Source of the DNA: Pirellula staleyi DSM 6068 | GTDB taxonomy: Bacteria > Planctomycetota > Planctomycetia > Pirellulales > Pirellulaceae | DNA length: 64,000 nt | Direction of reading: 5' to 3' | NCBI RefSeq assembly: GCF_000025185.1 | Contig: NC_013720.1 | Span: 5,518,001 to 5,582,000, forward strand | Program-made: the position numbers and the translations under genes | Part shown: positions 18,390 through 27,664 of the stretch, in pieces | Numbering within the stretch: position 1 is the stretch's first letter | How the letters are laid out: each line of letters begins with the position of its first letter | The notes under the pieces: generated by a model | Databases searched by the model: none | Seen by the model: only the letters and a program-made list of their open reading frames with translations | What the model was told of the DNA's origin: nothing

Positions 18390-19760
18390 TTAATTCTGGT
18401 CGCTGCCGACGATTTGCTCTTCCACTTTGTCGGCCTGCCAGGCAATCGTGTTGATCGAGCGGCTGACATCGAGCGCCGTTGTCGTGCTGGCGAGCTGGCT
18501 CGTGCAAACCACCACCACATCGCCGCTGGCGGTGCTTTGAATCGCAAAGGCTCCCAGCACCATCTGGGTGTTGAACTTCAGCAGCTGAATGGCGTTTTCT
18601 GGCGTGCTCGGTCCGCAAACGCTGGTGTAGCTGATCACCGGCAAGCCGCTCGAGTCCTTCTGATCGAAGCGGACCACCACCGTTTGCTTGCGCAAACTTC
18701 CGACCGGGACCACAATTTGCCACGCATCGCCCGATTCGAGCAGTTGCCAGGCAGAGGTCTGCGCAACACTGCGAACCAGTTGCTTTGGGTCAACCGGCGT
18801 CACCTTCGCCGCTGCCAGCCCCGAGAGATCGAGTCCTGCGGTGCCCGCAGCAGGCGAGGCTGCAGTTGCAGTGCCAGGGGGTGGTGCAAACTGGCTGCTA
18901 TTCACCTGCGGATTATTTGCCATCGCCTCGCGAATCATCTGCGGCAGCATCATGCCGTAGCCAGCTCCCATCCCCATGCCCATCGCTGCGCCGGCTCCTC
19001 CCCCCTGCTGTTCGGCTAGTTTGGTGAGGCTGCTGGCTGCCTGATACGCTGTAAATGCCTGCAAATCGCCAATCACTCCCATGCTGCTGCGCGTATCGAT
19101 CGCCTTCTGCACTTCTTCGGGAGGTGTGATCGCGTTGATGAAAAAGTCGACCAGTTCGAGGCCAAATTTTTCGAAGTCGGCTTTGATCGAGTTGGTCGAA
19201 TCTTTTCCCAGCTCGTCGAATTTCGCGGGTAAATCGAGCAGGCTGATTTGCTGCGTCCCGATGATGTCGGTCAGCCGCGCAACGATCAAATCCTTGAGAT
19301 ACGCTGTGATCTCCTCGGTGGTCGTTTTCCCTTGCGTTCCCACCAGTTCATCGAGCAACTTCACGCTGTCGGCCACGCGGTAGGCAAACTTGCCATTGGC
19401 CCGCAGACGGACGATGCCGAAATCGCGATCGCGCACCGTAATTGGCTGACGCGTTCCCCATTTTTGATCGAGGAATGTCTGCAGCCCTACGAAGTAAACT
19501 TGGGCCTGAAACGGCGATTTTTCCCAAGGAATCGTGAGCAAACGGGTGAGGATCGGCACGTTCCAAGTGGTCAGGGTGTGTCGCCCGGGACCAAACTTGT
19601 CGAGCGCCTGACCACTCCGCACAAACACCGCTTCCTGGTTCGGCTGCACGATCAGCTGCGCGCCGATCTTAATATCGGCCGAGCCATCGGGTGGCACGCG
19701 GTGCACCAGGGTGCGGTTTGTCTCGTCGAAGAAATCAATGACTTCGATTCGAATGCCCAT
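18390..19760 (-). CDS. SPFH-domain protein (virion core protein/YdjI-like) with extra C-terminal domain
   Basis: The 456-residue protein opens [20 protein letters not shown], followed by an SPFH domain with [19 protein letters not shown] near residue 33 and the long helical segment [18 protein letters not shown] near residue 195. This matches the 'virion core protein/lumpy skin disease-like' SPFH group, whose Bacillus member YdjI works with membrane-stress proteins. A Met/Gly/Pro-rich linker (residues about 255-320) leads to a C-terminal block of about 130 residues ([19 protein letters not shown]...) that resembles YbjN/type III chaperone-like folds. The linker and tail are not part of the usual short members. 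No signal peptide. Confidence 0.75.
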   Translation of the reverse strand: MGIRIEVIDFFDETNRTLVHRVPPDGSADIKIGAQLIVQPNQEAVFVRSGQALDKFGPGRHTLTTWNVPILTRLLTIPWEKSPFQAQVYFVGLQTFLDQKWGTRQPITVRDRDFGIVRLRANGKFAYRVADSVKLLDELVGTQGKTTTEEITAYLKDLIVARLTDIIGTQQISLLDLPAKFDELGKDSTNSIKADFEKFGLELVDFFINAITPPEEVQKAIDTRSSMGVIGDLQAFTAYQAASSLTKLAEQQGGGAGAAMGMGMGAGYGMMLPQMIREAMANNPQVNSSQFAPPPGTATAASPAAGTAGLDLSGLAAAKVTPVDPKQLVRSVAQTSAWQLLESGDAWQIVVPVGSLRKQTVVVRFDQKDSSGLPVISYTSVCGPSTPENAIQLLKFNTQMVLGAFAIQSTASGDVVVVCTSQLASTTTALDVSRSINTIAWQADKVEEQIVGSDQN

Positions 19761-19968
19761 CGTCGCTTTTCTCTACTTTTTTTCTAAGAAATCGTCGTCG
19801 CCTGTTGAAGAGCCGTGCGGGGTCGTGCTCTAGCGCATGTTCTACGTCACCCGCGCTGAACTTGCCAGCGCACATCGCCTGGTCGATGATAGACCAACCC
19901 AGTGCCCCCGCAAAAGTGATTCGCTCGGCGGCGTCAGTTCTTCCCTTGTCACCCTTGAAGGTCCTTGT

Positions 19969-20628
19969 ATGGCCTCGTCGCGCACTTCTCCCGTGCCTAA
20001 GCCCCGCACGCCTCGGTTTACCCTCGCCGGCATCGCTACGCTGGCGGCGATCCTGGTCGTCATGTTCGTGCTCGATCGGGCCGGGATCGTGCAGGTGAAC
20101 TGGGGAAAATTCGATCAGCTCCTCACTTCTGCACCTGAGGATCCCGCCGCCGACGACGCTTCGGCCGACAGCAGCGTCGACGACCAGCTTGATGCTACGC
20201 CCGAAACTACCACGCAGAAGCGTCCCAACGTCCGTACGATCGAGAAGTCAAAGCCGCTCGAGAAACCGGCCCCGACGCCTCCTCCCAGCACCGAGCGCGA
20301 CAGCCAACTGACGACGCTGATCGAGGATGTGACGATCACCGATCAATCGGGGCGAGTGGTTTTTCGGGGCGATGTCGATCTCTCGGAAACCCTCGAGCGG
20401 ATCGATCGCGGGGAAGAATTGCCGCAATATCGCAACGACGGAATCGTGTTCCAAAATCGCGAGCGCCGGCTCCCGAGCAAACGACGGGGGCACTATCGCG
20501 AATGGGTCCACCCGACGCCACGCCTCGGCGGCCCTGGCCCGCAGCGGATCGTTTCGGGTGAAGATGGGGAACGCTACTACACAGCCGACCATTACGAAAC
20601 GTTCCAGCGCCTCGATCGGGCCGATTAG
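19969..20628 (+). CDS. Membrane-anchored barnase/RNase Sa-type ribonuclease
   Basis: The 219-residue protein has one N-terminal hydrophobic helix (FTLAGIATLAAILVVMFVLD, residues 17-36), a Pro/Glu linker, and a C-terminal RNase domain from about residue 113. GIVFQNRERRLP and YYTADHYETF match RNase Sa, whose catalytic Glu and His correspond to Glu178 (YREW) and His208 (ADHY). Arg193 (PQRIVSG) corresponds to a second substrate-binding Arg. The usual first Arg (Arg65 of RNase Sa) is not in register: the loop reads PRLGGPGPQ. The domain should face the periplasm. A barstar-like gene follows. GTG or ATG choices upstream of 19969 were rejected as they lack sense. Confidence 0.85.
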   Translation: MASSRTSPVPKPRTPRFTLAGIATLAAILVVMFVLDRAGIVQVNWGKFDQLLTSAPEDPAADDASADSSVDDQLDATPETTTQKRPNVRTIEKSKPLEKPAPTPPPSTERDSQLTTLIEDVTITDQSGRVVFRGDVDLSETLERIDRGEELPQYRNDGIVFQNRERRLPSKRRGHYREWVHPTPRLGGPGPQRIVSGEDGERYYTADHYETFQRLDRAD

Positions 20629-20744
20629 AGCGCAGCTCACGCACTAGCCAACGGCCACGCACTCGATCGATAGACGCTCCCTTGCATCCCTCGACACCAA
20701 TCTCGCCCCACCAATCACGACTTTCGCCACGAGACTTCCCACGC

Positions 20745-21125
20745 ATGTTTGTCTACCGCGATACGGCTGATGATTCTGCTGAATCGAGCTCCGAAGCGAG
20801 CCGCGACAAGTTCGTGGCCCGTTTACCCGCCGGGCTCCGTAGTAAGCAGAAGTTGCTGCGGGCCCTCGCCACGAAACTTCAGCTCCCCCACTACTTCGGG
20901 CAAAACTGGGACGCGCTCGAAGAATGTCTGGCCGATTTTTCTTGGTTCCCGCAGAAAAAAATCGAGCTCGTGCATGCCGACCTGCCGCTCTACACCGGGG
21001 GCGATCAACTCGGGATTTATTTGAGTGTTCTGGCCTCCGCTTGCGAGCGCTGCGAGCGGTTAACGGTGATCTTTCCCACCTCGGCGAGGCAGGAGGTTGA
21101 AGAGACCCTCGCCGGCGAGCGATAA
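20745..21125 (+). CDS. Barstar-family ribonuclease inhibitor
   Basis: The 126-residue protein carries LPHYFGQNWDALEECLADF (residues about 46-64), the defining loop-helix of barstar that plugs the active site of barnase. The key Asp is in NWDAL; the second position, Asp in Bacillus barstar, is Glu here. It lies 116 bases after the ribonuclease gene on the same strand, so the pair is an effector with its inhibitor. Cytoplasmic barstar would neutralise enzyme that fails to be exported. The ATG at 20745 fits the usual short N-terminus; an earlier start at 20682 would add 21 residues. Confidence 0.88.
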   Translation: MFVYRDTADDSAESSSEASRDKFVARLPAGLRSKQKLLRALATKLQLPHYFGQNWDALEECLADFSWFPQKKIELVHADLPLYTGGDQLGIYLSVLASACERCERLTVIFPTSARQEVEETLAGER

Positions 21126-21289
21126 CGGCCCGCCAGCCGCCGAGCAGCCCCCTGCTACCTTGCGACCGCGCGTTGCAACCGGTAATTTTGAAGGTTTCCC
21201 CACTGCCCGTGCCTGGCCAAGTGGCCACACGCTGGAAGGCGTCGCCTTCGGCAGTCCTTTTCGTGTCCCTCTCCGGTAGTCACTGTGCC

Positions 21290-22555
21290 ATGACAGCCCC
21301 CGCCTGCGAGCAGCTGCCCGACAGCCAGCGGATTGTGATTACCGGCATCGGACTCACTTCTCCTAACGGCAACAACCTGACGGAGTTCCGTGCAGCTCTG
21401 CTGGCCGGCAAGAGCGGCGTGGTGCAGTACGAAATCCGCTACGTCGGCGACACACTGGCCGGTGTTTGCTCGTTCGACGCCCTCCGCTATCAGTCGAAAA
21501 AAGATATCCGCCGCGGCACCCGCGCAGGCAGCGTGGCGATCTACGCCTGCAACGAGTCGGTGCGTGATGCGGGGATCGATTTGGCCGCCATCGACCGCTC
21601 GAAAGTCGGTATCTATCTTGGAGTTACCGAGCACGGCAACGTCGAAACCGAGAACGAAATCTACGCCCTCAAAGGGTACGACTACGACGTCACTTACTGG
21701 TCGCACCACCATAATCCCCGCACCGTCGCTAACAATCCGGCGGGCGAAGCGGCCCTCAACATGGGGATCACCGGTCCGCACTACACCATCGGCGCCGCTT
21801 GTGCCGCTGGCAATGCAGGGCTGGTGCAAGGGGCACAGATGCTCCGCCTGGGGGACTGCGATCTCGCCCTGGCTGGTGGTGTGAGCGAAAGCATTCACAC
21901 TTTCGGCATTTTTGCGAGCTTCAAGAGCCAAGGGGCACTCGCCACCCACACCGATCCGACCAAGGCTTCCCGCCCGTTCGACGTCGCTCGTAACGGCATC
22001 GTCGTCGCCGAAGGAGGCTGTGTCTTCACGCTCGAGCGGCTGAGTGATGCCAAAGCCCGCGGCGCAAAGATCTATGCCGAACTGGCTGGCTACGCCATCA
22101 ACACCGACGCCACCGATTTCGTCCTCCCGAACCCCGAGCGGCAGGCAGAGTGCGTCGAACTGGCCCTGAAACGTGCCGGACTCACCGCGAGCGATATTGA
22201 TATCGTCAGCACCCACGCCACTGGCACCGGCCAAGGGGACACGCAGGAATGCGAAGCCCTACGCAAAGTCTTCGCTTCCAGCAACCGCACGCACTTTAAC
22301 AACACCAAGAGCTTCATCGGTCACGCGATGGGGGCTGCTGGCGCCCTGGAACTGGCAGGCAACTTGCCATCGTTTGTCGATGGCATCTGCCACCCCACGA
22401 TTAACGTTGACGAGCTCGACCCCGATTGTGCACTCACCACCCTCGTCTCGGGCACACCTCGCGAAATCGGCAAAGTTCGTTATATTTTGAATAACTCGTT
22501 TGGCATGCTTGGCATAAACTCGGTGGTGATCGTCGCTCGCTATGACGACAAGTGA
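21290..22555 (+). CDS. Beta-ketoacyl-ACP synthase (FabF/KAS II-like)
   Basis: The 421-residue protein has the full condensing-enzyme triad: Cys171 in GAACAAGN, His309 in STHATGTGQGD and His345 in FIGHAMGAAG, with Lys340 preceding. It elongates acyl-ACP by decarboxylative condensation with malonyl-ACP. The family is that of FabF and the ketosynthases of aryl polyene and ladderane-candidate clusters. An acyl carrier protein gene begins 50 bases downstream, then two FAD oxidoreductases, a dehydratase and an enoyl reductase, so it looks like a dedicated pathway rather than housekeeping FabF. The start at 21290 gives the normal N-terminus QRIVITGIGLTSPNG at residue 13. Confidence 0.92.
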   Translation: MTAPACEQLPDSQRIVITGIGLTSPNGNNLTEFRAALLAGKSGVVQYEIRYVGDTLAGVCSFDALRYQSKKDIRRGTRAGSVAIYACNESVRDAGIDLAAIDRSKVGIYLGVTEHGNVETENEIYALKGYDYDVTYWSHHHNPRTVANNPAGEAALNMGITGPHYTIGAACAAGNAGLVQGAQMLRLGDCDLALAGGVSESIHTFGIFASFKSQGALATHTDPTKASRPFDVARNGIVVAEGGCVFTLERLSDAKARGAKIYAELAGYAINTDATDFVLPNPERQAECVELALKRAGLTASDIDIVSTHATGTGQGDTQECEALRKVFASSNRTHFNNTKSFIGHAMGAAGALELAGNLPSFVDGICHPTINVDELDPDCALTTLVSGTPREIGKVRYILNNSFGMLGINSVVIVARYDDK

Positions 22556-22605
22556 TCCGCCGCTGAACTGAACCTTATCGACCGTTTTTCGGAGACTGGC
22601 ATTTC

Positions 22606-22866
22606 ATGACTCCCGCTGAAATCCGCGAGGAAATCCTCGACATTCTGTCCGACATTGCCCCCGATGAGGATCTCAGCGGACTGGTCGATGAAAAAGCGTT
22701 TCGCGAACAGCTCGAACTCGACAGCATGGACTTCCTCGATATCGTGATGGAACTCCGCAAGCGCCATCGCATTCAGATTCCCGAAGAAGACTATAAGAAT
22801 CTCGCGAGCATGCATTCCACCGTCACCTATCTTGAACCCAAGATGAAGGACATCGTGAAGAAGTAG
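22606..22866 (+). CDS. Acyl carrier protein
   Basis: The 86-residue protein carries LELDSMDFLDI, in which Ser40 would take the 4'-phosphopantetheine arm, and is acidic and helical as ACPs are. It lies between the ketosynthase and the first FAD oxidoreductase, and its sequence differs from the standard AcpP motif (DSLD), as expected for a pathway-specific carrier. It probably carries the growing chain among the enzymes of this cluster. Confidence 0.9.
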   Translation: MTPAEIREEILDILSDIAPDEDLSGLVDEKAFREQLELDSMDFLDIVMELRKRHRIQIPEEDYKNLASMHSTVTYLEPKMKDIVKK

Positions 22867-22978
22867 GAGCCGCGAGTTTCTGGGCGACCGCTGGCGAAGA
22901 AATTCCCCGCCGTCGCCAGCGACTCCCTTGTTGCTCGCTGCGATGCTCTCTCGCTTCCGATATTGCGAGCCACCGGCT

Positions 22979-24448
22979 ATGACCGCTTCCGATACGCCGC
23001 CCGCCGCGAGCCCCAGCGAGTCGACCGCTCCCGCACTTGCGACCACGATTGACGGCAAAAACGCCTACGACACCATTATCATCGGCGCCGGGATGTCGGG
23101 CCTCGCTGCCGGCATTCGCCTGGCCTACTACGACCAAAAAGTGTGCGTCCTCGAGCGTCACACCACCATCGGCGGCCTGAACTCTTTCTACCGCCTCCGG
23201 GGTCGCGACTACGATGTCGGCCTGCATGCCCTCACCAATTTCACCCCCCGCGGCGCGAAAAAAGGGCCTCTCGCGCGGCTGCTTCGACAGCTCCGCTTTC
23301 AGTGGGACGATTTCGCCCTCGCACCCCAAATCGGGTCGAGCATCGCCTTCCCCGGCGTGCAGCTGAAGTTCAACAACGATCCCGCGCTCCTCGAAGCCGA
23401 AATCGCTGCCCGCTTTCCTCATCAAAAAGATCACTACCAAAAGCTCCTCGGAAAAATTGTCGACTACGACGATCTGAACCAAGAGCTATTCGAACTTTCG
23501 GCCCGCACCGTCCTGGCCGAAACCATCACCGATCCGCTGCTGATCGAAATGCTCCTCTGCCCCCTCATGTGGTACGGCAACGCCCGTGAAGACGACATGG
23601 ACTGGGGTCAGTTTTGCATCATGTTTCGCAGCATCTTCCTGGAAGGAATGGCGCGGCCCCATGCCGGCGTTCGTCTGATTCTGAAGACGCTAGTGAAACG
23701 TTTTCGCGAACTCGGTGGTCAGCTCAAGCTGCGCAGCGGCGTGAAACGGATCCTCACCGACGGCCATCGCGCTGTGGGGGTCGAACTCGAGAATGGCGAG
23801 CACCTCACCGCCCGCAACATTCTTTCGTCGGCCGGTTCGGTGGAAACGATGCGGATGTGCGACGACGTCCCTCGACTCGCCCCCGATAAAGCGGGGCAGC
23901 TCAGCTTTTGCGAGTCGATCAGCATCCTGGCGAAAGAACCCAAATCGCTCGGCCACGACCGCACGATTGTGTTCTACAACGACAGCGAAAAATTTCACTG
24001 GCGACGCCCCACGAGCGACCTCTGCGATGTTCGGACCGGTGTCGTCTGCTCGCCGAACAATTTTGAATATGCCGCCAGCGATGCGCCGCTCGCCGATGGC
24101 GTGGTCCGCATCACCGCCATTGCCGACTTCGGCCGCTGGCAAACGCTCACCCCCGACGAGTATCGCCTCGCGAAGCTCCGCTGGTACGATCGACTGGTCG
24201 CCTCCGCCGTCCGTTTTGTTCCCGACTATCGCAGCCAGGTGATCGACACCGACATGTTCACCCCCAACACGATCCGCCGCTTCACCTGGCACGACAACGG
24301 CGCGGTTTACGGGGCCCCTCAGAAAAAACTCGACGGCCGCACCCATCTCGATGGGTTGTTTTTGTGCGGCACCGACCAAGGATATGTCGGCATCATCGGC
24401 TCGATCATGAGTGGCATCGGCATGGCCAACATGCACTGCCTCAAATAG
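22979..24448 (+). CDS. FAD-dependent oxidoreductase, phytoene desaturase (CrtI)-like, copy 1
   Basis: The 489-residue protein has a 20-residue Ala/Pro/Ser head, then IIIGAGMSGLAAGIRLAYY (residues about 35-53), the dinucleotide-binding motif, and an ERHTTIGGLNSFY segment typical of the CrtI/carotenoid isomerase family. The C-terminal LFLCGTDQGYVGIIGSIMSG contacts FAD. Relatives desaturate, saturate or isomerise long polyene or acyl chains. The location between ACP and a second family member suggests action on an ACP-bound or released chain. The substrate is not known. The start at 22979 is the nearest ATG to the Ala-rich head; an upstream start at 22928 is possible. Confidence 0.85.
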   Translation: MTASDTPPAASPSESTAPALATTIDGKNAYDTIIIGAGMSGLAAGIRLAYYDQKVCVLERHTTIGGLNSFYRLRGRDYDVGLHALTNFTPRGAKKGPLARLLRQLRFQWDDFALAPQIGSSIAFPGVQLKFNNDPALLEAEIAARFPHQKDHYQKLLGKIVDYDDLNQELFELSARTVLAETITDPLLIEMLLCPLMWYGNAREDDMDWGQFCIMFRSIFLEGMARPHAGVRLILKTLVKRFRELGGQLKLRSGVKRILTDGHRAVGVELENGEHLTARNILSSAGSVETMRMCDDVPRLAPDKAGQLSFCESISILAKEPKSLGHDRTIVFYNDSEKFHWRRPTSDLCDVRTGVVCSPNNFEYAASDAPLADGVVRITAIADFGRWQTLTPDEYRLAKLRWYDRLVASAVRFVPDYRSQVIDTDMFTPNTIRRFTWHDNGAVYGAPQKKLDGRTHLDGLFLCGTDQGYVGIIGSIMSGIGMANMHCLK

Positions 24449-24543
24449 CAGCGGCAGAACACTCGCCGATCGTTCCGGCCCCGGCTCCCGCTTGATCGCT
24501 GAGCCTCGTCAGCACCATTTCCAGCTAGAACCATTTTTCAGAT

Positions 24544-25989
24544 ATGCCAAAAGACTTTCTCAAAGATGCCCGCGATGAGTACGACGTGGTCGTGATCGGC
24601 AGCGGTCTCGCGGGGCTCACAGCTGCGAATATCTTGGGCCGCGCTGGCTATCGCGTGATGCTCGCCGAACAGCACTACAAACTCGGCGGCATGGCCACCT
24701 GGTTCAAACGTCCCGGCGGTCACATCTTCGACGTTTCGCTCCACGGCTTTCCCTACGGCATGATCAAATCGTGTCGCCGCTACTGGACCAAGGAAATCGC
24801 CGACTCGATCGTACAGCTCAAAGCGATTCGCTTCGACAACCCGATGTTCTCGCTCACCACGAGCTACGATCGCGAGGACTTCACGAATTTGCTCACCACC
24901 AAGTTTGGCATCGCGCCACAAACGGTGAATGACTTTTTCGATGCCGCGCGAAACATGAATTTCTACGACGATCAGTCGATGACCACCGGTCAGCTGTTCG
25001 AGCGATTCTTTCCCGGTCGCCAAGATGTGGTCCGGCTGTTGATGGAGCCGATTGTCTACGCCAACGGCAGCACGCTTGAAGACCCCGCCATCACCTACGG
25101 CATCGTCTTTTCGAACTTCATGTCCAAAGGGGTCTTCACGTTCGAAGGGGGAACCGATCGCCTCGTCGAGCTGATGCATCAAGACCTGCTCAAAAGCGGC
25201 GTCGATGTCCGAATCAAATGCAACGTCGAAAAAATCAATGTCGAGCAAGGCTCGGTCCGAAGCGTGCAAATCAATGGCCGGACGATCAAGACGCGCGCAG
25301 TGGTTTCGAATTCGAACTTGAAGGCCACGATTCTGAAGCTCGTGGGGCCTGAACATTTCGATCGAAAGTTTCTCGACGACACGCAAGCGGTGCGGCTCAA
25401 CAACAGCAGCACCCAGGTCTACATCGGCATGAAACCGGACGAGCTGATCGACGAGAGCATGGGAGATCTGTTCTTCACGTCGACCGCCAAAGAGTTTCGG
25501 ACCGATCTGCTCCTCAGCCGCGATGTCACGAGCCGGACCTACTCGTTTTATTATCCGCGCACTCGTCCGCAAGGACGTCCCCGCTGCTTGATCGTGTCGA
25601 GCACCAACGCTCACTACAGCGACTGGGCCACGCTCGACGAAGCAGCGTACGAAGCGAGCAAACAAGAGCTGATCGAGAGTACGCTCGACCATCTCGATCA
25701 GTACGTGCCGAACATTCGCCAGCGGCTCGATCACGTCGAAGCTTCGACCCCCAAGACGTTTCAGCACTACACAGCGCATGTCGAAGGGGCCAGCTTTGGG
25801 ACCAAGTTCGAGGGGCTGGCTGTCAGCCGCGCGCTCCCCGAGCAAGTGCGCGGGCTCTATCACGCGGGAAGTGTCGGCATCATCATGTCGGGCTGGCTCG
25901 GCGCGATTAATTATGGGGTGATCGTCGCCAGCAGCGTCGATGCGCAGCTCATGAAAGCTCCCGACACCTCGGCGACGGTCGAGCTGTAG
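24544..25989 (+). CDS. FAD-dependent oxidoreductase, phytoene desaturase (CrtI)-like, copy 2
   Basis: The 481-residue protein begins [19 protein letters not shown] and has [20 protein letters not shown] (residues 20-39) and [15 protein letters not shown], the FAD-binding signatures of the same family as the preceding gene, but the two are only distantly similar. The C-terminus [18 protein letters not shown] is the flavin-contact loop. Two diverged desaturase-like paralogues in one operon imply successive or different redox steps on the same chain. No hydrophobic N-terminal anchor is seen. Confidence 0.85.
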   Translation: MPKDFLKDARDEYDVVVIGSGLAGLTAANILGRAGYRVMLAEQHYKLGGMATWFKRPGGHIFDVSLHGFPYGMIKSCRRYWTKEIADSIVQLKAIRFDNPMFSLTTSYDREDFTNLLTTKFGIAPQTVNDFFDAARNMNFYDDQSMTTGQLFERFFPGRQDVVRLLMEPIVYANGSTLEDPAITYGIVFSNFMSKGVFTFEGGTDRLVELMHQDLLKSGVDVRIKCNVEKINVEQGSVRSVQINGRTIKTRAVVSNSNLKATILKLVGPEHFDRKFLDDTQAVRLNNSSTQVYIGMKPDELIDESMGDLFFTSTAKEFRTDLLLSRDVTSRTYSFYYPRTRPQGRPRCLIVSSTNAHYSDWATLDEAAYEASKQELIESTLDHLDQYVPNIRQRLDHVEASTPKTFQHYTAHVEGASFGTKFEGLAVSRALPEQVRGLYHAGSVGIIMSGWLGAINYGVIVASSVDAQLMKAPDTSATVEL

Positions 25990-26034
25990 CGATCCCCTTT
26001 TTCACTTCCCCCTTTTGCCTCGAGATACTCTCCG

Positions 26035-26466
26035 ATGACGCTCGCTCAAATCCATGCTGCGATCCCTCACCGCCCGCCGATGCTGCTCGTCGACGAGGTT
26101 GTTTTGTGGGAGCCCGAGCGGATTGTTTGTAAAAAAACGCTCTCGGGGGAGGAGTTCTTTTTTCAAGGTCACTACCCAGGCTTTCCGCTGATGCCGGGGG
26201 TGATGATGTGCGAAGCGAGCTTGCAAACCGGGGCTGTGCTGATGAGCAAAATCCATCCCGACGATGGATCGGGAGGAGTTCCGGTCGCCACTCGCTTAAA
26301 CGACGTGAAATTCAAGCGAATGGTTCGGCCGGGTGACACGATCGAAATCGACGTGAAGCTCGACGAGCGTTTGGGGGATGCTTACTTCCTGTCGTCGAAG
26401 GTCACCTGTGGCGGCAAAGTGACCGCGACGCTGTCGTTTGCCGTGACGATCACCAAGGTGGCTTAA
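26035..26466 (+). CDS. 3-hydroxyacyl-ACP dehydratase (FabZ-like)
   Basis: The 143-residue hot-dog protein contains IPHRPPMLLVD near residue 10 and GHYPGFPLMPGVMMCEA (residues 45-61), where His46 and Glu60 form the FabZ catalytic pair. It removes water from 3-hydroxyacyl-ACP to give the trans-2-enoyl product. It ends directly before the enoyl reductase gene with no gap. The cluster shows no ketoreductase, so that step would have to be done by a housekeeping FabG or by one of the oxidoreductases. Confidence 0.9.
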   Translation: MTLAQIHAAIPHRPPMLLVDEVVLWEPERIVCKKTLSGEEFFFQGHYPGFPLMPGVMMCEASLQTGAVLMSKIHPDDGSGGVPVATRLNDVKFKRMVRPGDTIEIDVKLDERLGDAYFLSSKVTCGGKVTATLSFAVTITKVA

Positions 26467-27273
26467 ATGGACTTCCTCAAGCTCAGCGGAAAGCGGTTTT
26501 TGATTTTCGGTGTCGCCAACAAAAAAAGTGTCGCGGCGGCGATCACCAAATCACTTCTCGAATGTGGCAGTCTGGTGACGCTGGTGGTGCGCAGCGTAGC
26601 GCGGCGCGAACAAGTTGCCAAGCTCTTTCCGGCGTGCGAAGTGCTGGTCTGTGACGTCGAGTTCGAAGATCAAATCGCGCAGCTAGCTGCCGAACTTTCG
26701 TCGCGTGAAGAAGTATTCGACGGCTTAGTGCATTCGCTCGCCTTTGCCGACTACAGCGACGGGATGAAGCCGTTTCACGAGACGCCCAAAAAGGCGTTTT
26801 TGCAGGCGGTTGATATCTCGTGCTACTCGCTCACCGCTCTTTGCAACGCGCTGAAAAACAAGCTCGCCCACGATGCGTCGGTCGTGACGATTTCGATCAG
26901 CACGACGAAGATGGCGAGCGAGAACTACGGCTATATGGCGCCGATTAAAGCGGCGCTCGATTCGTCGATTGCGTTCCTTACCAAGTCGTTCAGCCGATTT
27001 TCCAAAGTCCGCTTCAACACAGTCTCTCCGGGACTGCTGAAGACGAGCGCGTCGGCGGGGATCCCCGGGTATGTCGATTCGTACTTGTACGCCGAGCAAG
27101 TGATTCCGCGAAAAAAGGCGGTCGAGACGCAGGAAGCGGCCGATGTGGCGGTGTTTTTGCTCAGCCCACGTTCAAGCGGCATCGTGGCGCAGTCGCTGGT
27201 GGTCGATGCCGGCATGAGCATCAATTATTTCGACGCCGACATCATCAGCCGCGCGATGAAGAGCGAGTCGTAG
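26467..27273 (+). CDS. Enoyl-ACP reductase (FabI-like short-chain dehydrogenase)
   Basis: The 268-residue protein opens [21 protein letters not shown], the FabI-type nucleotide motif (G-V-A-N-x-x-S). Tyr154 and Lys161 form the Tyr-x6-Lys active site characteristic of FabI rather than the x3 spacing of ketoreductases. SASAGIPGY follows where FabI has its substrate-binding loop. The reaction is NAD(P)H reduction of the trans-2 double bond of enoyl-ACP. The start codon abuts the stop of the dehydratase gene, so the two are probably translationally coupled. Confidence 0.88.
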   Translation: MDFLKLSGKRFLIFGVANKKSVAAAITKSLLECGSLVTLVVRSVARREQVAKLFPACEVLVCDVEFEDQIAQLAAELSSREEVFDGLVHSLAFADYSDGMKPFHETPKKAFLQAVDISCYSLTALCNALKNKLAHDASVVTISISTTKMASENYGYMAPIKAALDSSIAFLTKSFSRFSKVRFNTVSPGLLKTSASAGIPGYVDSYLYAEQVIPRKKAVETQEAADVAVFLLSPRSSGIVAQSLVVDAGMSINYFDADIISRAMKSES

Positions 27274-27664
27274 CAAGCTTGACCAGTGCAGTGATTTTGT
27301 CCGGTGCAGCCGGAGCTACGACTTCGTTTATCGATCAATGTCAGGCGTTTTAGGGTGCCACTGGCATTTTGCCAGTGCAGAAGCTGGAACCGATGTTTTG
27401 GGCAAAATCTGTCTGAAACATAGAACCTATTTACACTTCTCACTGGGCAGAGCCCAGTGGCACACTGGATGGAAGCCTGCTTATTGCTGCCTGACATTGA
27501 TCGTTAGACGAAGCACTACGACTTCGTTTATCGATCAATGCCACGCAAAACTGGGTGGCACTGCTGGCTTGTCCAGCAGTGTGCAAAGCGAAGAAGCCCA
27601 AACTGTTTTGAGCTGCGCCAAGTACAGCCACACCGTCGCACCTAGGCTTAGCGCAGGTCAAGAT
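27274..27664. repeat. Nested palindromic repeat cluster between convergent genes
   Basis: This 391-base gap holds several related repeats. CTACGACTTCGTTTATCGATCAATG-type 25-mers occur as exact direct copies at 27316-27340 and 27515-27539. A third copy is inverted at 27488-27512 (23 of 25 positions, compared with 27322-27346), so 27322-27512 has inverted ends. Inside are the hairpins 27359-27377 (CACTGGCA arms) and 27441-27459 (CACTGGGC arms). A further hairpin, CACTGCTGG-CTTGT-CCAGCAGTG, is at 27558-27580. Related units occur at 47036 and 57738. Confidence 0.85.

Noticed and set aside
24538-25863. Minus-strand frame of 441 codons opposite the second FAD oxidoreductase
   Set aside because: The plus-strand gene has a clear dinucleotide-binding motif; the minus frame is a shadow.
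26467-27273. FabG-type ketoreductase
   Set aside because: Tyr154 and Lys161 are separated by six residues, as in FabI, whereas FabG has three.
27316-27539. Possible CRISPR array
   Set aside because: Only two direct copies of the 25-mer and one inverted copy exist, spacing is irregular, and no cas genes are near.
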